Source: Heterobilharzia americana (taxonomy: Eukaryota; Platyhelminthes; Trematoda; Strigeidida; Schistosomatidae). Taken from it: 64,000 nucleotides of DNA. The stretch covers positions 63,493,160 to 63,557,159 of the forward strand of contig OX104130.1 in the NCBI GenBank assembly GCA_944470555.2, read 5' to 3'. The position numbers were made by a program, and so were the translations under genes. Below, in pieces: positions 28,801-37,528 of this stretch (positions are counted from its first letter, which is position 1; the number at the start of each line of letters is the position of its first letter). The notes under the pieces were generated by a model. The model did not search any database, was not told the origin of the DNA, and worked only from the letters and a program-made list of their open reading frames with translations.

Positions 28801-29940
28801 TGTTTCGTTACCGTAGCAAAACCTTGTAATCTGAATTGGATAGTTTAGAAATGCATGTTTCTAAACATAATTATTTAGACCCATTGATTTTAGTAAGCTG
28901 TTGAATACTAGTTTTCCGAGCTTTCACAACTGGGTTTTATTTACTAAATACTAGTTTAAACCAATACTTATGACCAATTGTTGAATGATAACAACTATTA
29001 AATCAAAAAGAACAATAATAGCAGAGCTAACTGCGTAAGTAAAACTTGAGCACTGTAGTAGAATGTAATTTCATATTAGTTGATTGGTTTGATGGAACAG
29101 TATTGTTTACTGTAATAATACAGTTCCACTTTGTGATATATTTAATAAATCAACCAAAATATAACTAATTGTGCTGTAAACAGAAATTGAGGAAGAACTG
29201 GCCTTTGTTGAAAACTGTCTAGGCGAAAATGGTTATCCACAGAAGTTCATTGACAAGTACAGTAGGACAGAAGCGAAGATAATTAAGGGTAGTACAGTTG
29301 ACAAGATGCTCGTCTTCAAAGTAGATGATATCCCTACACGGATAAGTCATAGACTAAGTGCTGCTATTAAAAGGACCTATCCAATCGCCAAGTTAGTCTG
29401 TGTATCAGACTAAATGCCTATTGGAACAGTCCAAAGTGGAGAAGTTGCCAACTCGTGTTACATCCAACTATATCTTCCGATTCACATGTACGTGCCAAAG
29501 CACATCCCTGGGAAGAACAGAGGGAAAAGTCCTTGTCCACATTTCGAAGAATTTGAGTCCTTAAAGTCCACAGGGCCTAAGTGGTGCAATCGCCTGGCAT
29601 TTCCTTCATACTGGACATAAAGTCGACGCATTGAAGTCATCCAAAATGAACAATAAGCAACTGAAACCCACCCTTTGGCGGTTTCGTGCAGCAGTTGCAA
29701 TTAAAACACTCAAACCTGATCTATGTATTCAGAAGGAAACTGTTATCAATCTTGCATTACCTTGGTAATTTTTATCTCCTAACTTTTTAAATACAAGATT
29801 TAATAGCTCTTAGTTTTTTCACTTTATTCTCCTATTTCAAAAACTACTCTCACTTTCTGAGTTGTATTGATCTTATTGCTCAATATGATGAAAACCTTTT
29901 GGCCTACTTAACCGTGACACCACTTTCTGCCAATTCTAGA

Positions 29941-29995
<55 letters not shown>

Positions 29996-30715
29996 CTTTA
30001 GCTCCTCTCTAGAACGTTGATTCTATCACTGTATAAATAGTTAACCTTTGAGTAGTCTTATAAACTTTATCAATATCGGTCAACCTGGATCTTTGTTACC
30101 TTTCATCTCAATTCGGAAAATTCTTGTCGATTTATTAAAATACGTTGTATAACATAATGTTCATCATGGACATTATATTCTAAAGCAGCTGATTAGAATC
30201 CATGAAACACTTGCACGCTAATTCTGCTATTACTGTTCTTTTTGCTTTATTCAAATTCGTGAAAGAGAAGAATTGTATGGAACTATCAAATCGTATGCAA
30301 TTGTAAATTTAAGTGGAAGGGTTGATTTGTTTACTCGGATGTTGACCAACAATATTTTAGGATTCCTTTGAATAATGTAACAGCAAGTTTTGACTGCCTT
30401 ACCAAACCTTATCTTGTAATTTGTAGTCAAACCTGGTTCTTATCGTATTTGTGGTCACTTCAGGCGTAACCAAACGTCATTTGACTGTGATGTCAAACTA
30501 AATCGTACACTTACACGTGTTGAACCCCTATGGACTAGTAGGATTATATTTCTTTTATCCGTTTATATATATCAGCTTCTTTTTGTGTTAGAAATTTTAA
30601 CATGGTTTACACTTTATGTTTCAGAACACTATTGCAAGGGCAAATGACGATAGATGACTTACGGCATTGGCATTTTAAATTGAAGACTTTTTATGACAGA
30701 GTTGAGTTTATTTAG
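905..30715 (+). CDS. MSH6: MSH6-type DNA mismatch repair protein, C-terminal eleven exons
   Basis: Mismatch-recognition ATPase; the family pairs with MSH2 (MutS-alpha) in the nucleus and detects base mismatches and small loops. Exons read from the sequence are 905-1072, 4558-4642, 8559-8654, 14078-14137, 16489-16715, 17290-17422, 17826-18077, 18912-19298, 22935-23069, 24384-24451 and 30625-30715. With the two bases supplied by the missing upstream exon they give 568 in-frame codons including the stop. The visible protein starts in the lever/clamp region ([12 protein letters not shown]), continues through [14 protein letters not shown], and holds Walker A GPNMGGKS (about residues 319-326 of the visible part), the STFMVELSE signature, Walker [13 protein letters not shown], the FSTHYHSL histidine motif and [13 protein letters not shown]. 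These favour MSH6 over MSH2 or MSH3. Every junction is GT-AG. Introns reach about 6 kb and hold transposon debris. The N-terminal mispair-binding half is outside the window. There are short insertions in exon 8 relative to the human protein. Confidence 0.95.
1073..2600 (+). other. MSH6 intron, no feature seen
   Basis: AT-rich sequence without a conserved frame; no repeat shared with the rest of the window noticed. Confidence 0.6.
2600..4250 (+). mobile_element. Decayed LINE fragment
   Basis: Pieces resembling the endonuclease end ([11 protein letters not shown] near 2775) through the linker and the reverse-transcriptase C-terminus (near 3950-4170) of the LINE family repeated at 5430, 41420, 52800 and 58700. 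Many stops and frameshifts; lies in an MSH6 intron. Confidence 0.6.
4558..4642 (+). CDS. MSH6: MSH6 exon, 85 nt
   Basis: Acceptor cttttag, donor aaa|gtaagt. One base completes the Ser codon left by the previous exon, then the frame reads [11 protein letters not shown] and [12 protein letters not shown], aligning with the human LQTK...FPDLTVELNRW segment. Too short to be found as an isolated ORF with confidence; placed by phase and homology. Confidence 0.85.
5430..7390 (+). mobile_element. Decayed LINE, 5' leader and endonuclease part
   Basis: Starts with a leader containing the gtgatggtcg...ccatgg block shared with 41440 and 52810, then [24 protein letters not shown] and [12 protein letters not shown] of the endonuclease ORF in several frames. 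Longest open stretches (5618-6055, 5742-6389) are chance frames or partial remnants. In an MSH6 intron. Confidence 0.75.
8559..8654 (+). CDS. MSH6: MSH6 exon, 96 nt
   Basis: Acceptor ctttttag, donor aag|gtgatt, phase 0 at both ends. It reads [19 protein letters not shown] then [13 protein letters not shown], matching the TAFDHEKARK...FDSDYDQAL region of MSH6. Confidence 0.9.
8940..9740 (+). mobile_element. LINE reverse-transcriptase fragment
   Basis: The frame 9020-9499 reads [40 protein letters not shown] and [18 protein letters not shown], a weathered copy of the RT palm region of LINEs (IPIYKKG, DLKAAFDSV). Unusually long open frame for a dead copy, but codon-level decay is clear. Confidence 0.75.
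9740..10736 (+). other. MSH6 intron, nothing recognised
   Basis: AT-rich, no open frame of interest and no repeat family recognised. Confidence 0.55.
10737..10796 (+). repeat. (AT)30 microsatellite
   Basis: 60 nt of pure AT in an MSH6 intron. Confidence 0.99.
10797..11090. other. Unassigned intronic stretch next to the hammerhead SINE
   Basis: GC is higher than its surroundings (ctggctgcaaccccgggact near 10862), suggesting another insertion, but no family was identified. Confidence 0.35.
11091..11314 (-). mobile_element. Hammerhead-bearing SINE with 36-bp terminal inverted repeats
   Basis: On the - strand: inverted repeat 11314-11279, tRNA-like A box (ggctcaatggtaac, about 11265), B box ggttcgatccc (about 11215-11225), hammerhead ribozyme, then inverted repeat 11126-11091. 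The two 36-nt ends are perfect reverse complements. tRNA-derived promoter plus hammerhead is the design of schistosome Sm-alpha SINEs. Confidence 0.8.
11147..11192 (-). ncRNA. Hammerhead ribozyme, apparently intact
   Basis: Stem I GCACTG (11192-11187) pairs fully with CAGTGC (11152-11147). Core CTGAGGA fits CUGANGA. Stem II GTCC pairs with GGAC around a 7-nt loop. Then GAA and a short stem III from ACAGCTGT, ending in the cleavage triplet GTC (11155-11153). An outer GGG/CCC helix extends stem I beyond an internal loop. No core residue is missing. Stem III has only about 3 pairs, as in other SINE hammerheads that work best as dimers. Confidence 0.85.
11315..12600 (+). other. MSH6 intron with an unassigned conserved-looking segment
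   Basis: Two overlapping open frames on opposite strands at 12214-12523 (96 and 84 codons). No splice-compatible coding role or family could be seen; probably part of an old transposon upstream of the LINE at 12600. Confidence 0.4.
12600..13870 (+). mobile_element. LINE reverse-transcriptase fragment
   Basis: Multiple frames; [20 protein letters not shown] near 13215 corresponds to the GVRQGCPLSP motif of LINE RT and [10 protein letters not shown] near 13345 to the catalytic YADD box with Tyr lost. Extends to about 13870 in the SDR-free MSH6 intron before the exon at 14078. Confidence 0.75.
14078..14137 (+). CDS. MSH6: MSH6 exon, 60 nt
   Basis: Acceptor atctttag, donor aga|gtaagc, phase 0 at both ends. 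Reads [20 protein letters not shown], in the place of the human [21 protein letters not shown] segment. Confidence 0.85.
14330..14460 (+). mobile_element. tRNA-derived SINE fragment
   Basis: A-box-like tggctcattgctttaggtag and B-box-like ggattcgagcactg about 40 nt apart, then a tail. A related piece (cggattcgaacagtgtccta) lies at 50160-50230. No tRNA acceptor stem. Confidence 0.5.
15130..15860 (-). mobile_element. Penelope-like element, RT end and GIY-YIG endonuclease
   Basis: Frame 15790-15227 reads [35 protein letters not shown], then the zinc-knuckle/GIY-YIG part [31 protein letters not shown] and [14 protein letters not shown]. This endonuclease type marks PLEs. About 187 codons intact; 5' truncated and inverted against 15900-16100. 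Confidence 0.9.
15818..16095. repeat. Inverted repeat, 55-bp arms (PLE)
   Basis: Arms 15818-15872 and 16040-16095 are reverse complements with about two mismatches (tgaaggtattgtcctgtcca and its complement). The loop is about 165 bp. Confidence 0.9.
15900..16100 (+). mobile_element. PLE RT fragment, inverted partner
   Basis: Reads [34 protein letters not shown] and RIDGS, the RT part that should precede the - strand piece at 15130-15860. Joined to it head to head through a 55-bp inverted repeat. Confidence 0.8.
16110..16385. mobile_element. Two decayed hammerhead SINEs, opposite orientation
   Basis: 16110-16310 is a - strand copy of the 11091-11314 element (degenerate hammerhead at 16173-16221, altered core). 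16310-16385 is the + strand ribozyme half of a second copy (16322-16366), with core changes CAGAGGA and AAAG in place of GAAA. Neither should cleave. Confidence 0.7.
16489..16715 (+). CDS. MSH6: MSH6 exon (clamp end)
   Basis: Acceptor ttgttcag, donor tc|gtaagt. Begins [19 protein letters not shown] and continues through [19 protein letters not shown] to a split Ser codon. Strong match to the RNRYQLEIPENF...KGCKRYWTKTIEKKL region. Confidence 0.95.
17290..17422 (+). CDS. MSH6: MSH6 exon, 133 nt
   Basis: Acceptor aatttttag, donor aag|gtaagt. One base completes the Ser codon; then [20 protein letters not shown], the conserved WQSAVECIAVLDVLLCLA helix, ending [12 protein letters not shown]. Confidence 0.93.
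17826..18077 (+). CDS. MSH6: MSH6 exon with Walker A
   Basis: Acceptor tttttttag, donor ttg|gtaggt, phase 0 at both ends. Contains [20 protein letters not shown] and the nucleotide-binding P-loop [15 protein letters not shown]. The open frame continues into the intron as far as 18233 but that part is not conserved. Confidence 0.97.
18078..18911 (+). other. MSH6 intron, no feature seen
   Basis: 834-bp AT-rich intron between the Walker A and Walker B exons; the frame continuing from the exon to 18233 is not conserved. Confidence 0.7.
18912..19298 (+). CDS. MSH6: MSH6 exon with signature, Walker B and H-loop
   Basis: Acceptor attttag, donor atg|gtaagt, phase 0. Reads [52 protein letters not shown] and [10 protein letters not shown]. 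Two stretches exceed the human protein: around GNFNNGYGP before TLFSTHYH, and [13 protein letters not shown] before LRIGLGHM. Confidence 0.97.
19299..20760 (+). other. MSH6 intron, nothing recognised
   Basis: AT-rich, no gene or repeat family identified before the PLE inverted repeat. Confidence 0.6.
20763..21334. repeat. Inverted repeat of a second PLE type, arms about 175 bp
   Basis: Left arm 20763-20945, right arm 21160-21334, about 90 percent identical as reverse complements (gaccctggttagctagtttg in the left arm). The right arm and upstream bases are the GIY-YIG region of the PLE type also seen at 43520-44400; the left arm is the same region reversed. Lies in the MSH6 intron 19299-22934. 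Confidence 0.88.
21340..22410 (+). mobile_element. PLE 3' regions, two copies
   Basis: Two PLE tails in direct orientation. Tail blocks aataatttatg...gacgtcatcaa...actgtatcactgtg at 21620-21675 and a related block at 22330-22405 match the 3' tail at 44425-44515. The open frame 21609-21968 crosses this tail and is not a gene. Confidence 0.6.
22935..23069 (+). CDS. MSH6: MSH6 exon, 135 nt
   Basis: Acceptor atatcag, donor gag|gtcagt, phase 0. Begins [13 protein letters not shown], then [18 protein letters not shown] and [11 protein letters not shown], matching the conserved ATPase C-terminal part. Confidence 0.96.
23723..23890 (+). mobile_element. Sm-alpha type SINE with inactivated hammerhead
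   Basis: A box TGGCCTAGTGG (23732-23742), B box GGTTCGAGTC (23776-23785), hammerhead 23823-23867 with stem I ATCCAG/CTAGAT (one mismatch). The core reads CTGATGG and GGA instead of CUGANGA and GAA, so cleavage is not expected. In the MSH6 intron 23070-24383. Confidence 0.8.
24384..24451 (+). CDS. MSH6: MSH6 exon, 68 nt
   Basis: Acceptor cctcgtag, donor ttag|gtaagt. Reads [19 protein letters not shown], matching the family's HRKAREFEKM segment, and ends two bases into an Arg codon. Confidence 0.92.
24452..25699 (+). other. MSH6 last intron, first part
   Basis: No feature recognised; short frames on either strand (25057-25257, 25345-25629) have no motif. Confidence 0.55.
25700..26210 (-). mobile_element. 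PLE fragment
   Basis: Frames 26204-26010 and 25955-25716 read [38 protein letters not shown] and [18 protein letters not shown], the same order as at 15130-15860, with a frameshift between them. Confidence 0.85.
26640..26830 (-). mobile_element. PLE 3' tail fragment
   Basis: The - strand carries the tail block actgtttcactgtgcgaccc and neighbouring bases as in 32250-32340 and 44425-44515. Confidence 0.55.
27080..27215 (-). mobile_element. Small PLE fragment
   Basis: accctggtcgactactttgac...cctcgcaatcattg matches the left arm at 20840-20900 in the same orientation. Confidence 0.55.
27216..28219 (+). other. MSH6 last intron, unassigned part
   Basis: No recognised gene; some stretches may be very old LINE sequence. 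Confidence 0.45.
28220..28420 (+). mobile_element. Possible LINE 3' fragment
   Basis: cagtcgatgagattatcaat and the following bases resemble the region that encodes GKSVDEVMNLHRLRWL in the LINE copy at 36822-37388, heavily decayed. Confidence 0.35.
29040..29150 (-). mobile_element. PLE 3' tail fragment
   Basis: gtaaaacttgagcactgtag and the following bases are the reverse complement of the tail ending cagtgttcaagttttac at 44535-44551. Confidence 0.6.
29160..29760 (+). mobile_element. PLE fragment with broken endonuclease
   Basis: Reads [40 protein letters not shown], a stop at about 29410, then [20 protein letters not shown] and [10 protein letters not shown]. Same protein order as the other PLE copies; cysteines of the knuckle are partly lost. 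Confidence 0.8.
29945..29993 (+). repeat. (AT)n microsatellite
   Basis: About 49 nt of AT, shortly after the PLE fragment at 29160-29760. Confidence 0.99.
30625..30715 (+). CDS. MSH6: MSH6 terminal exon and stop
   Basis: Acceptor atgtttcag. One base completes the Arg codon, then [20 protein letters not shown] and TFYDRVEFI followed by TAG at 30713-30715. The phase fits and the length suits the short MSH6 C-terminal tail, but the tail itself is poorly conserved. No canonical AATAAA was seen just downstream; GATAAA occurs near 30749. Confidence 0.8.
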
Positions 30716-31744
30716 ATTTTCAGATTCTGCATTTCATTCTTAAACATCGATAAATCCATACTTGTTGATTTCTTCATTTTACACTGTATAGTTGGGATCA
30801 TTTTTTAGGACAAAAAGTTTCTAATCTGAATTCCTGTTTGGAATTATGCTTGTTGTCAATTCCGATACATCATAGGTCTAATTTAAGTGGAGTTGGGTCT
30901 ATGAAGCATTGGGAAAAATGAAAACTTTGATCTGCAGGTCATGTTCTCAGAAAATGAGTCAATGTATTTGGCATCGCGTGTAGGCTTCCTATACGTTAAA
31001 CTGATTTGTAATATAATACCGCTTGATTCTTAGTGTTAATGTACTACATAACTTACTAGGTGTGTAAAGAACATACATACATTACTTAACTTTGATGAAT
31101 TTAGTGAGTGCAAAAGTGAGGCGAAATCTTACATGTGAAAGATACAATTCAGCAGGCTTAATTAGATTTTTAAAAGCTCCATTTATTGTTTCTTGAGTTA
31201 CTGGGAGTTGTAGAAGGAAGAATTAAATCAATTACGTTTGCAAATGGGCAAGCGCAGCAAAGGTCCTTTTGAATGAATACACTTCTGTTATATTACTTGG
31301 AAAATGCCTTAGCTAATTTATCGTTTATACAATATGATACTCAGACTGCAATGCCGTATACGTGTAAAAGAGTCCACGCAAAATCAAGGCTACAGGGATT
31401 GGACACAGTTGTGTTTCTATCTGACCCTATAGGAATACATTACAGCTTATAAACATTCAAGTATACCTTTACATGCTAGAATATCAAGTTATAAGGTTGA
31501 CTTATACGATATTGGGATTCAGCTAAACATGGAATGTGATATCTATCGCCTCGGTAGATAGGAGCGTTCGACCTCACTTGTCATTGAAATCCTTTGGAAA
31601 CTCCCATTACAATTCAAGAGTTTCAAAAACAAAGAATACTATTTTCGATAATTTCTTTCTCAGGCTTTACAGTTTTGCATCCGTATTGTTTAACCAAAGA
31701 ATAAATGTATGTGAGCGACAGATTTTATGAAGGTCAATGTAGTT
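30716..31744. other. 3' flank of MSH6
   Basis: Presumed 3'UTR and intergenic sequence between two convergent genes. No AATAAA close to the stop. Nothing else recognised. Confidence 0.5.
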
Positions 31745-31990
31745 CAAAGTCATCAATAAAAAACAGGACTAGGCGTTACTGCGTGACGGTTAAAGTTGCC
31801 ACAACTCATATCAGCACATCCAAGTAACAAAGCAATAAGACGAAGAAAGAAAAATCGGCTAAAAGCAGTAGAAAAAAGTCAAAGGTAGAAATGAGAAAAA
31901 AGATGGAGTACGGATACATCTGCGCCACTGACATCTATTTCGAGTCACTGGTTGTAATTCAAGATAATCGACTATACAGAAGATAATATT
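31745..31990 (-). mobile_element. LINE 3' terminal fragment
   Basis: Shares the block ggcgttactgcgt...gttgccacaactcatatcag with the 3' end of the LINE copies at 36650 and 37640, in the same - orientation. About 250 nt; no ORF. Confidence 0.6.
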
Positions 31991-32131
31991 TCCCATACTA
32001 TACTTGATGAATAAAATCTATTATTCCAGAGAGTTGTCGATACTAAAGCTGACCAGTATTCGTAGCAATGGCTGCAAATGTTTCTTTTCTACACATGATT
32101 CAGACTGTTTAAGCCGAACGACTCCAGTTTT

Positions 32132-32340
32132 TCCATATTAGATTTGTTTATTTGATATAAAGCGCACAGTGATACAGTATTATTTACTTGATTACGTTCC
32201 GAGCATAAATTATTGCTCATAATCATATCATATCAATACATTGATATGATTATGAGCAATAACTTGTGCTCGAAACGTAATCAAGTAAATAATACTGTAT
32301 CACTGTGCGCTTTATATCAAATAAACAAATCTAATATGGA
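32132..32340. repeat. Near-perfect palindrome from a PLE tail
   Basis: Arms 32132-32230 and 32242-32340 are reverse complements with about four mismatches in 99; the centre is only about 11 bp. Both arms are the PLE tail block (tgatacagtattatttactt and its complement). Confidence 0.92.
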
Positions 32341-32944
32341 ATTACATTCTACCTCAGTGCCCAAGTTTTTCACTTATATTAATGACTCCAGTTTTTGTTA
32401 TTTGAAGTATTCGGTATCTAGTAAGTTTTGGTAAATTAACGGAGACACCACAAATAACTGATTCAGTTTGTTTGGACTAAGTCAGCTAATGTCGAGCTAC
32501 TAACATTTTTCGCTACACCTTTATTTAGCTTGGAGATGTTTACAAGCACGGAAAACGATGTTCCACAGAACACTGGCAAACATAGCAGCAGTTGAAGTAG
32601 CCGACCTTGGTAACACAACCGGCCTTGTTGATTTATCTGTTTGTCTACCATATAGCGCAGAACATTCGGTTCAGTTGGCTTCTACGAGACGTTTCATACA
32701 CTGGCTTTCCCTCTTTTGCTGATTAATTACTGTACTGAAGTGTATAATACTGTGACAACTTGGTGTTTAAAGTTACGAAAAACACCTATCCGTTTCACTT
32801 CAGACAAGCATGTAGTACTGTGTGACTCCAATGTTTAAAAAGTAATCTTAAGACAAACCACTTCCCAAAGTGAGGAAAAAGTCAAGAGTAATAGTCCAAT
32901 TTATTGAAAAGAAAACGACTCGTTATTTAAAAAAACAGATTTCA

Positions 32945-33167
32945 TTATCGTGGACACATGATAGATCGACCACCATCAACCATTAATGAATTACCAGTAG
33001 TAAATGAAGAGGCAGAACTCGCAAGAAAAGCAATAGCTTGTGCCACTTCTTCTACTGTACCAGTTCGACCGAGGGCATGTGTCTCTTTGGCTTTTGACAG
33101 AAAATCACCATAGTCCTCTTCTGACATCCCAGACCGCCGATGCAATTCAGTAACGATAACTGCCGGG
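32945..33167 (-). CDS. SDR exon 6 and stop
   Basis: Acceptor TTCTCCAG. One base completes Asn, then PAVIVTELHRRSGMSEEDYG, THALGRTGTVEEVAQAIAFL and VDGGRSIMCPR, stop TAA at 32947-32945. The open frame extends upstream to 33274 but that part is intron. Confidence 0.95.
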
Positions 33168-36100
33168 CTGGAGAATAAAAAGACACTAATTAAAGGCGAA
33201 CAAACTTGAAACCCATCAATGGTAAAATAAAATGAACAACTTCGAGACTGGCTAACACCGACAAAACTACGCATACAACACCAATAACTGAAGCTACCAA
33301 GTTTTCACGTACAGTACTCAGTTAGACGAGTACACATGTAACTGCTTATGCCCTCTGGTTAAATTATTCAGTCAGATATCAGAGGAATAGAAGCATACCG
33401 GTAGAAGCAGACGATGCTAAATTTTCAGCATATTAGAAGTTCCACTAGCAACTAGTAGAAATACAGCAATATTAGGATTGGGTACGCTGTATTAAGTAAT
33501 AAAACGTGACATCAACACGAATTAATCAACTTTCGTTGAATGGGCACACAAACGACAGTCGTGTATTGCTCAAAAAAATTATCAATGACTTTCAAGATAA
33601 GTGGGTGCTGTAGGTAAGTGACGTCCTGAATATACTAACAATAGTCGTATAGTGAGTCAATAAATATGAAAAAGCCTTTATAAAAACGGATCCACCTTTA
33701 AACCACATCCTTAACTGGACATTTGGAGTCAGTATATTGCTTTTCCGTAATAAATATTTCGAAAAACTAAGTGCCACATCCATGCTATATGTAAACGAAG
33801 TAATGACACAGGCCAGTTATGGTAAGGATAGAATAGTTACGTGATAACTGTACTGTTTGTAAGCATATTAGTTTGGATTTCTAGAACGTGCTTCAAACGC
33901 ATGTGAACTCTAATGAGAAGGCAAGGTGCTTAAAAATCAAAGGTAAAACATTCAAAGTTTTCATCAGTGTTGCATTCTGGATTTTAAAAAAGGTATTCAG
34001 CGAAAGGACTCTTTTCAACGAATTTATTCTCAAGCTGTACATTCGTGTATATATAAAGACTGTAATCTGTGAGGAAGATTTAACTTAAATAATGGGGGTT
34101 GAAACAATAATAATCGTGGTTACAATTACAATGTTGCTAGTTGATGACGTAAAGGTCGAATAATAAGAAAAAAGGGTTACGCAAGATTTTCAAATCGTTT
34201 ATAAAGTGCATATAGATTAAAAAGGGGTGAGATCGTTAACAAGCAATCAAAGGATTAGGTAATATAAGTGAGACAAGTTAATTGGAGTAAACTGAAAGTA
34301 TTTTGTTAAAGGTTGCGATTATAATTATCATTATAATTAAAAGAAGATAACCCTCGACAGGTCACATCCATGTGTACCTACCAGTTCACCTGCTCCTGTG
34401 GAGCAACGTACATCGGCCGTAATCAGAGATTGCTGTCAACACGTATACGAGAACATATTCCGGCCTGGTTTTATAAGGGTCAAAGGAAATGCACCAGAAG
34501 TCCCATCCTTGAGCATTTAATCGATTCCAACCATTCAACCCACCCAAACAATGATTTCAAGGTTGTCTATCGAATCCGCCTAAACACCACGTTTCCTACG
34601 TATTCAGCTTCTGAAAACAGTAGAGGCCTTGACTTGGTAACATGAACTGAAGCCTGACCTTTGTGTGCAAAAGAAGTATGAAGAGTCTTTGTCTCCACCT
34701 CGGCTTTAATTTATTTTAGTCTTGGTACGCTTCGGCCCTTTTTTTGTCAGATTAGTCTTTGTACTGTTATATCGTCATTATCATTTTGTTTTTTATATTT
34801 AATTGTTTCTGGTGTCATTTCATTTGATCTTCTTAATAATTGCAATCTTTAACAAATCACTTTCAGTTTACTCCAATTAACTTGTCTCACTTATATTATC
34901 TAATCCTTTGATTGCTTGTTAACGATCTCACCCCTTTTTAATCTATATGCACTTTATAAACGATTTGAAAATCTTGCGTAACCCCTTTTTCTTATTATTC
35001 GACCTTTACGTCATCAACTAGCAACATTGTAATTGTAACCACGATTATTATTGTTTCAACCCCCCATTATTTAAGTTAAATCTTCCTCACAGATTACAGT
35101 CTTTATATATACACGAATGTACAGCTTGAGAATAAATTCGTTGAAAAGAGTCCTCTTCGCTGAATATCTTGTTTTTGATGTCACAATGGGAATTATGAAC
35201 GTACATCCTGGAGTCAATAAGAGCATTATTTCGGAACCATCCTTCCCACAATGAATACTTCAATCAGATACTTTTTAACTCACAAGAAAAAAGGGAAATA
35301 AACTTCACCTAGTGATAATAACGTACATTTACAATTCTACTGGTGTTTCACTAATTGCGCTAGTAGACTACATAAATCAGAACTATCTAACATTAGTATG
35401 CAGTAATTGTAACAAATCCGTTACTTAAATATTTCTCACGCTGACCATGTCATTTATAACGAATGATACAGCTATCAGAAATATGACCACCTCTATCTTC
35501 ATTAACTGTAACTGCATTTATTTTTATGGAAATTCTTTTAAAATTATCACAATGAATATGACACAAAGCTTACTTGACACCATTCACCCGGATTCCTTTT
35601 GGAGCTAAATCTGAGGTAGGAAAACATTAAGATACAAGTTGGATGAATTTGGCAATATGTTTGTAGAAATAACTAAAAATAACCTTTAGAATAAGTCCAT
35701 TTAACGTATAAGTGTAAAACTTCGGCAATGTGGTAGGATGTAATTCCATATTGGATTTTTGTATTTAATATACATCGCAAAGTGATACAGTAGTATTTAA
35801 TGTGTATTCACAATAAATAAGCTCTCTATGACTTTCATTTTAAAAAGTTTTACTCGATGTCAGTTACATAATAATCGAAAAGTTTACAACGCATACATGC
35901 ATGAACTTCAACAGATAAAATATAATCGTCAGATATATCATACAATTCTTCACATTCACGAACTTGACTGATATGGAAAGTAGCAAGGAGGTATGCTGGT
36001 CAAAATTAATGATCTATACAATGTAATAGAATGAACACATTATAGGAGATGGAGAAGCTGGTATGGGACTGCAAATAATGGTGAAAATGCCTCTGAATTT

Positions 36101-37455
36101 TTCTAAGTAAGCACACAGCATAGCCTTCATCAGGAAATGTACAACGTCATATAGATGAAAAAACTATAGATATATTCATCGGAAAAACATATGAGTCGGC
36201 TTTATTTAAACTTCAATACCTTCTGCCCCATTAGTTACAAAAAAAACTAGTAAGAACACTTTTCAACCACAAACACTGAACATATTCTGAATAGTAAAAT
36301 GAGGAGGAATTGGTCATTCTCGAATACTGTCTGCGTGAAAATGAATACCCACAAAAGTTCATTCATAAGCACGGTAAGAAAGAGACGAAAAGAATCAAGT
36401 TCATGCAGTTGACAAAAAGCCCATTTTTCTGCACTTTGCTTTCACAGAGGATGAAACTGTCCAGAAAACCAAACACTAGCTAACCATTGTAATGAACAAA
36501 GACCTATCCAGCCTTCAAGATAGTCTGTATTTACCGGACCGACTGTATATTGGGAAAATCTAAAATGAGCAAGTTGCCAATTCTTGTTACCATCAACTGT
36601 ATTGACTGACCTCACAGGCAGTTCCGAGTATCAATCAATCAATATCAACATAGGACCAGGCATTACTGCGTAACGGTCCGAGTTGCCACAGCTCATATCA
36701 GTACATCAAGTAGAGGTAGTGAGGTGAAGGATGAAGATAAGAGAATGCAGTCAAAAGAAATATAAAGTACGAGAAGAAAGAAAAGAGGAGTAACAAAATG
36801 GTGAGATTCGGTATAGCGTTGTTAAGATGAGGATAATGTGTGTATACATCTGCTCCACTGACATCGGTTCTCAGCCATATCACCTACAGTCTCCAACCAC
36901 TGGTTCCTCTTGTCCCATGGACCCCAACCACCTAGTCTGCATCGCCCCACATAGCTCAAACCAACAGTCAAACACTTCATACATTGGTGCCCTGTTTTAG
37001 TCTGGCCGCCTTGTGCTTTTTTCCAGCCTGGACCTACTTTAAACAACATTGTGTGATGAGGCAATCGGTGACTAGGCATACGTAGTAGGTGTTCCAACCA
37101 TCTCAATCGATGAAGGTTCATAACCTCGTCTACTGATTTACCTCTTCTCCCCCAAACTCTACACCTGACTTCTGCATTACTCACATGGTGACACCACGGA
37201 ATACGTCCTATACTACGAAGGCAACGGTGGTCAAACACTTGAAGCTTTCTTATATCTTCCACTTTCAATGGCCATGTTTCACAGCCATACAGTAGAACAG
37301 ACCAGACTGCTGTGCAGTACACGCGACCCTTAGTAGACAAATGGATATCACGGCGGCGCCATAGGTGGCGTAAATTGGCAAAAGCCAATCGAGCCTTTTG
37401 TATCCGTGCAGAGATTTCATCGACAGCTAACCCACCAGGGTTGATCCTACTTCCC

Positions 37456-37528
<73 letters not shown>

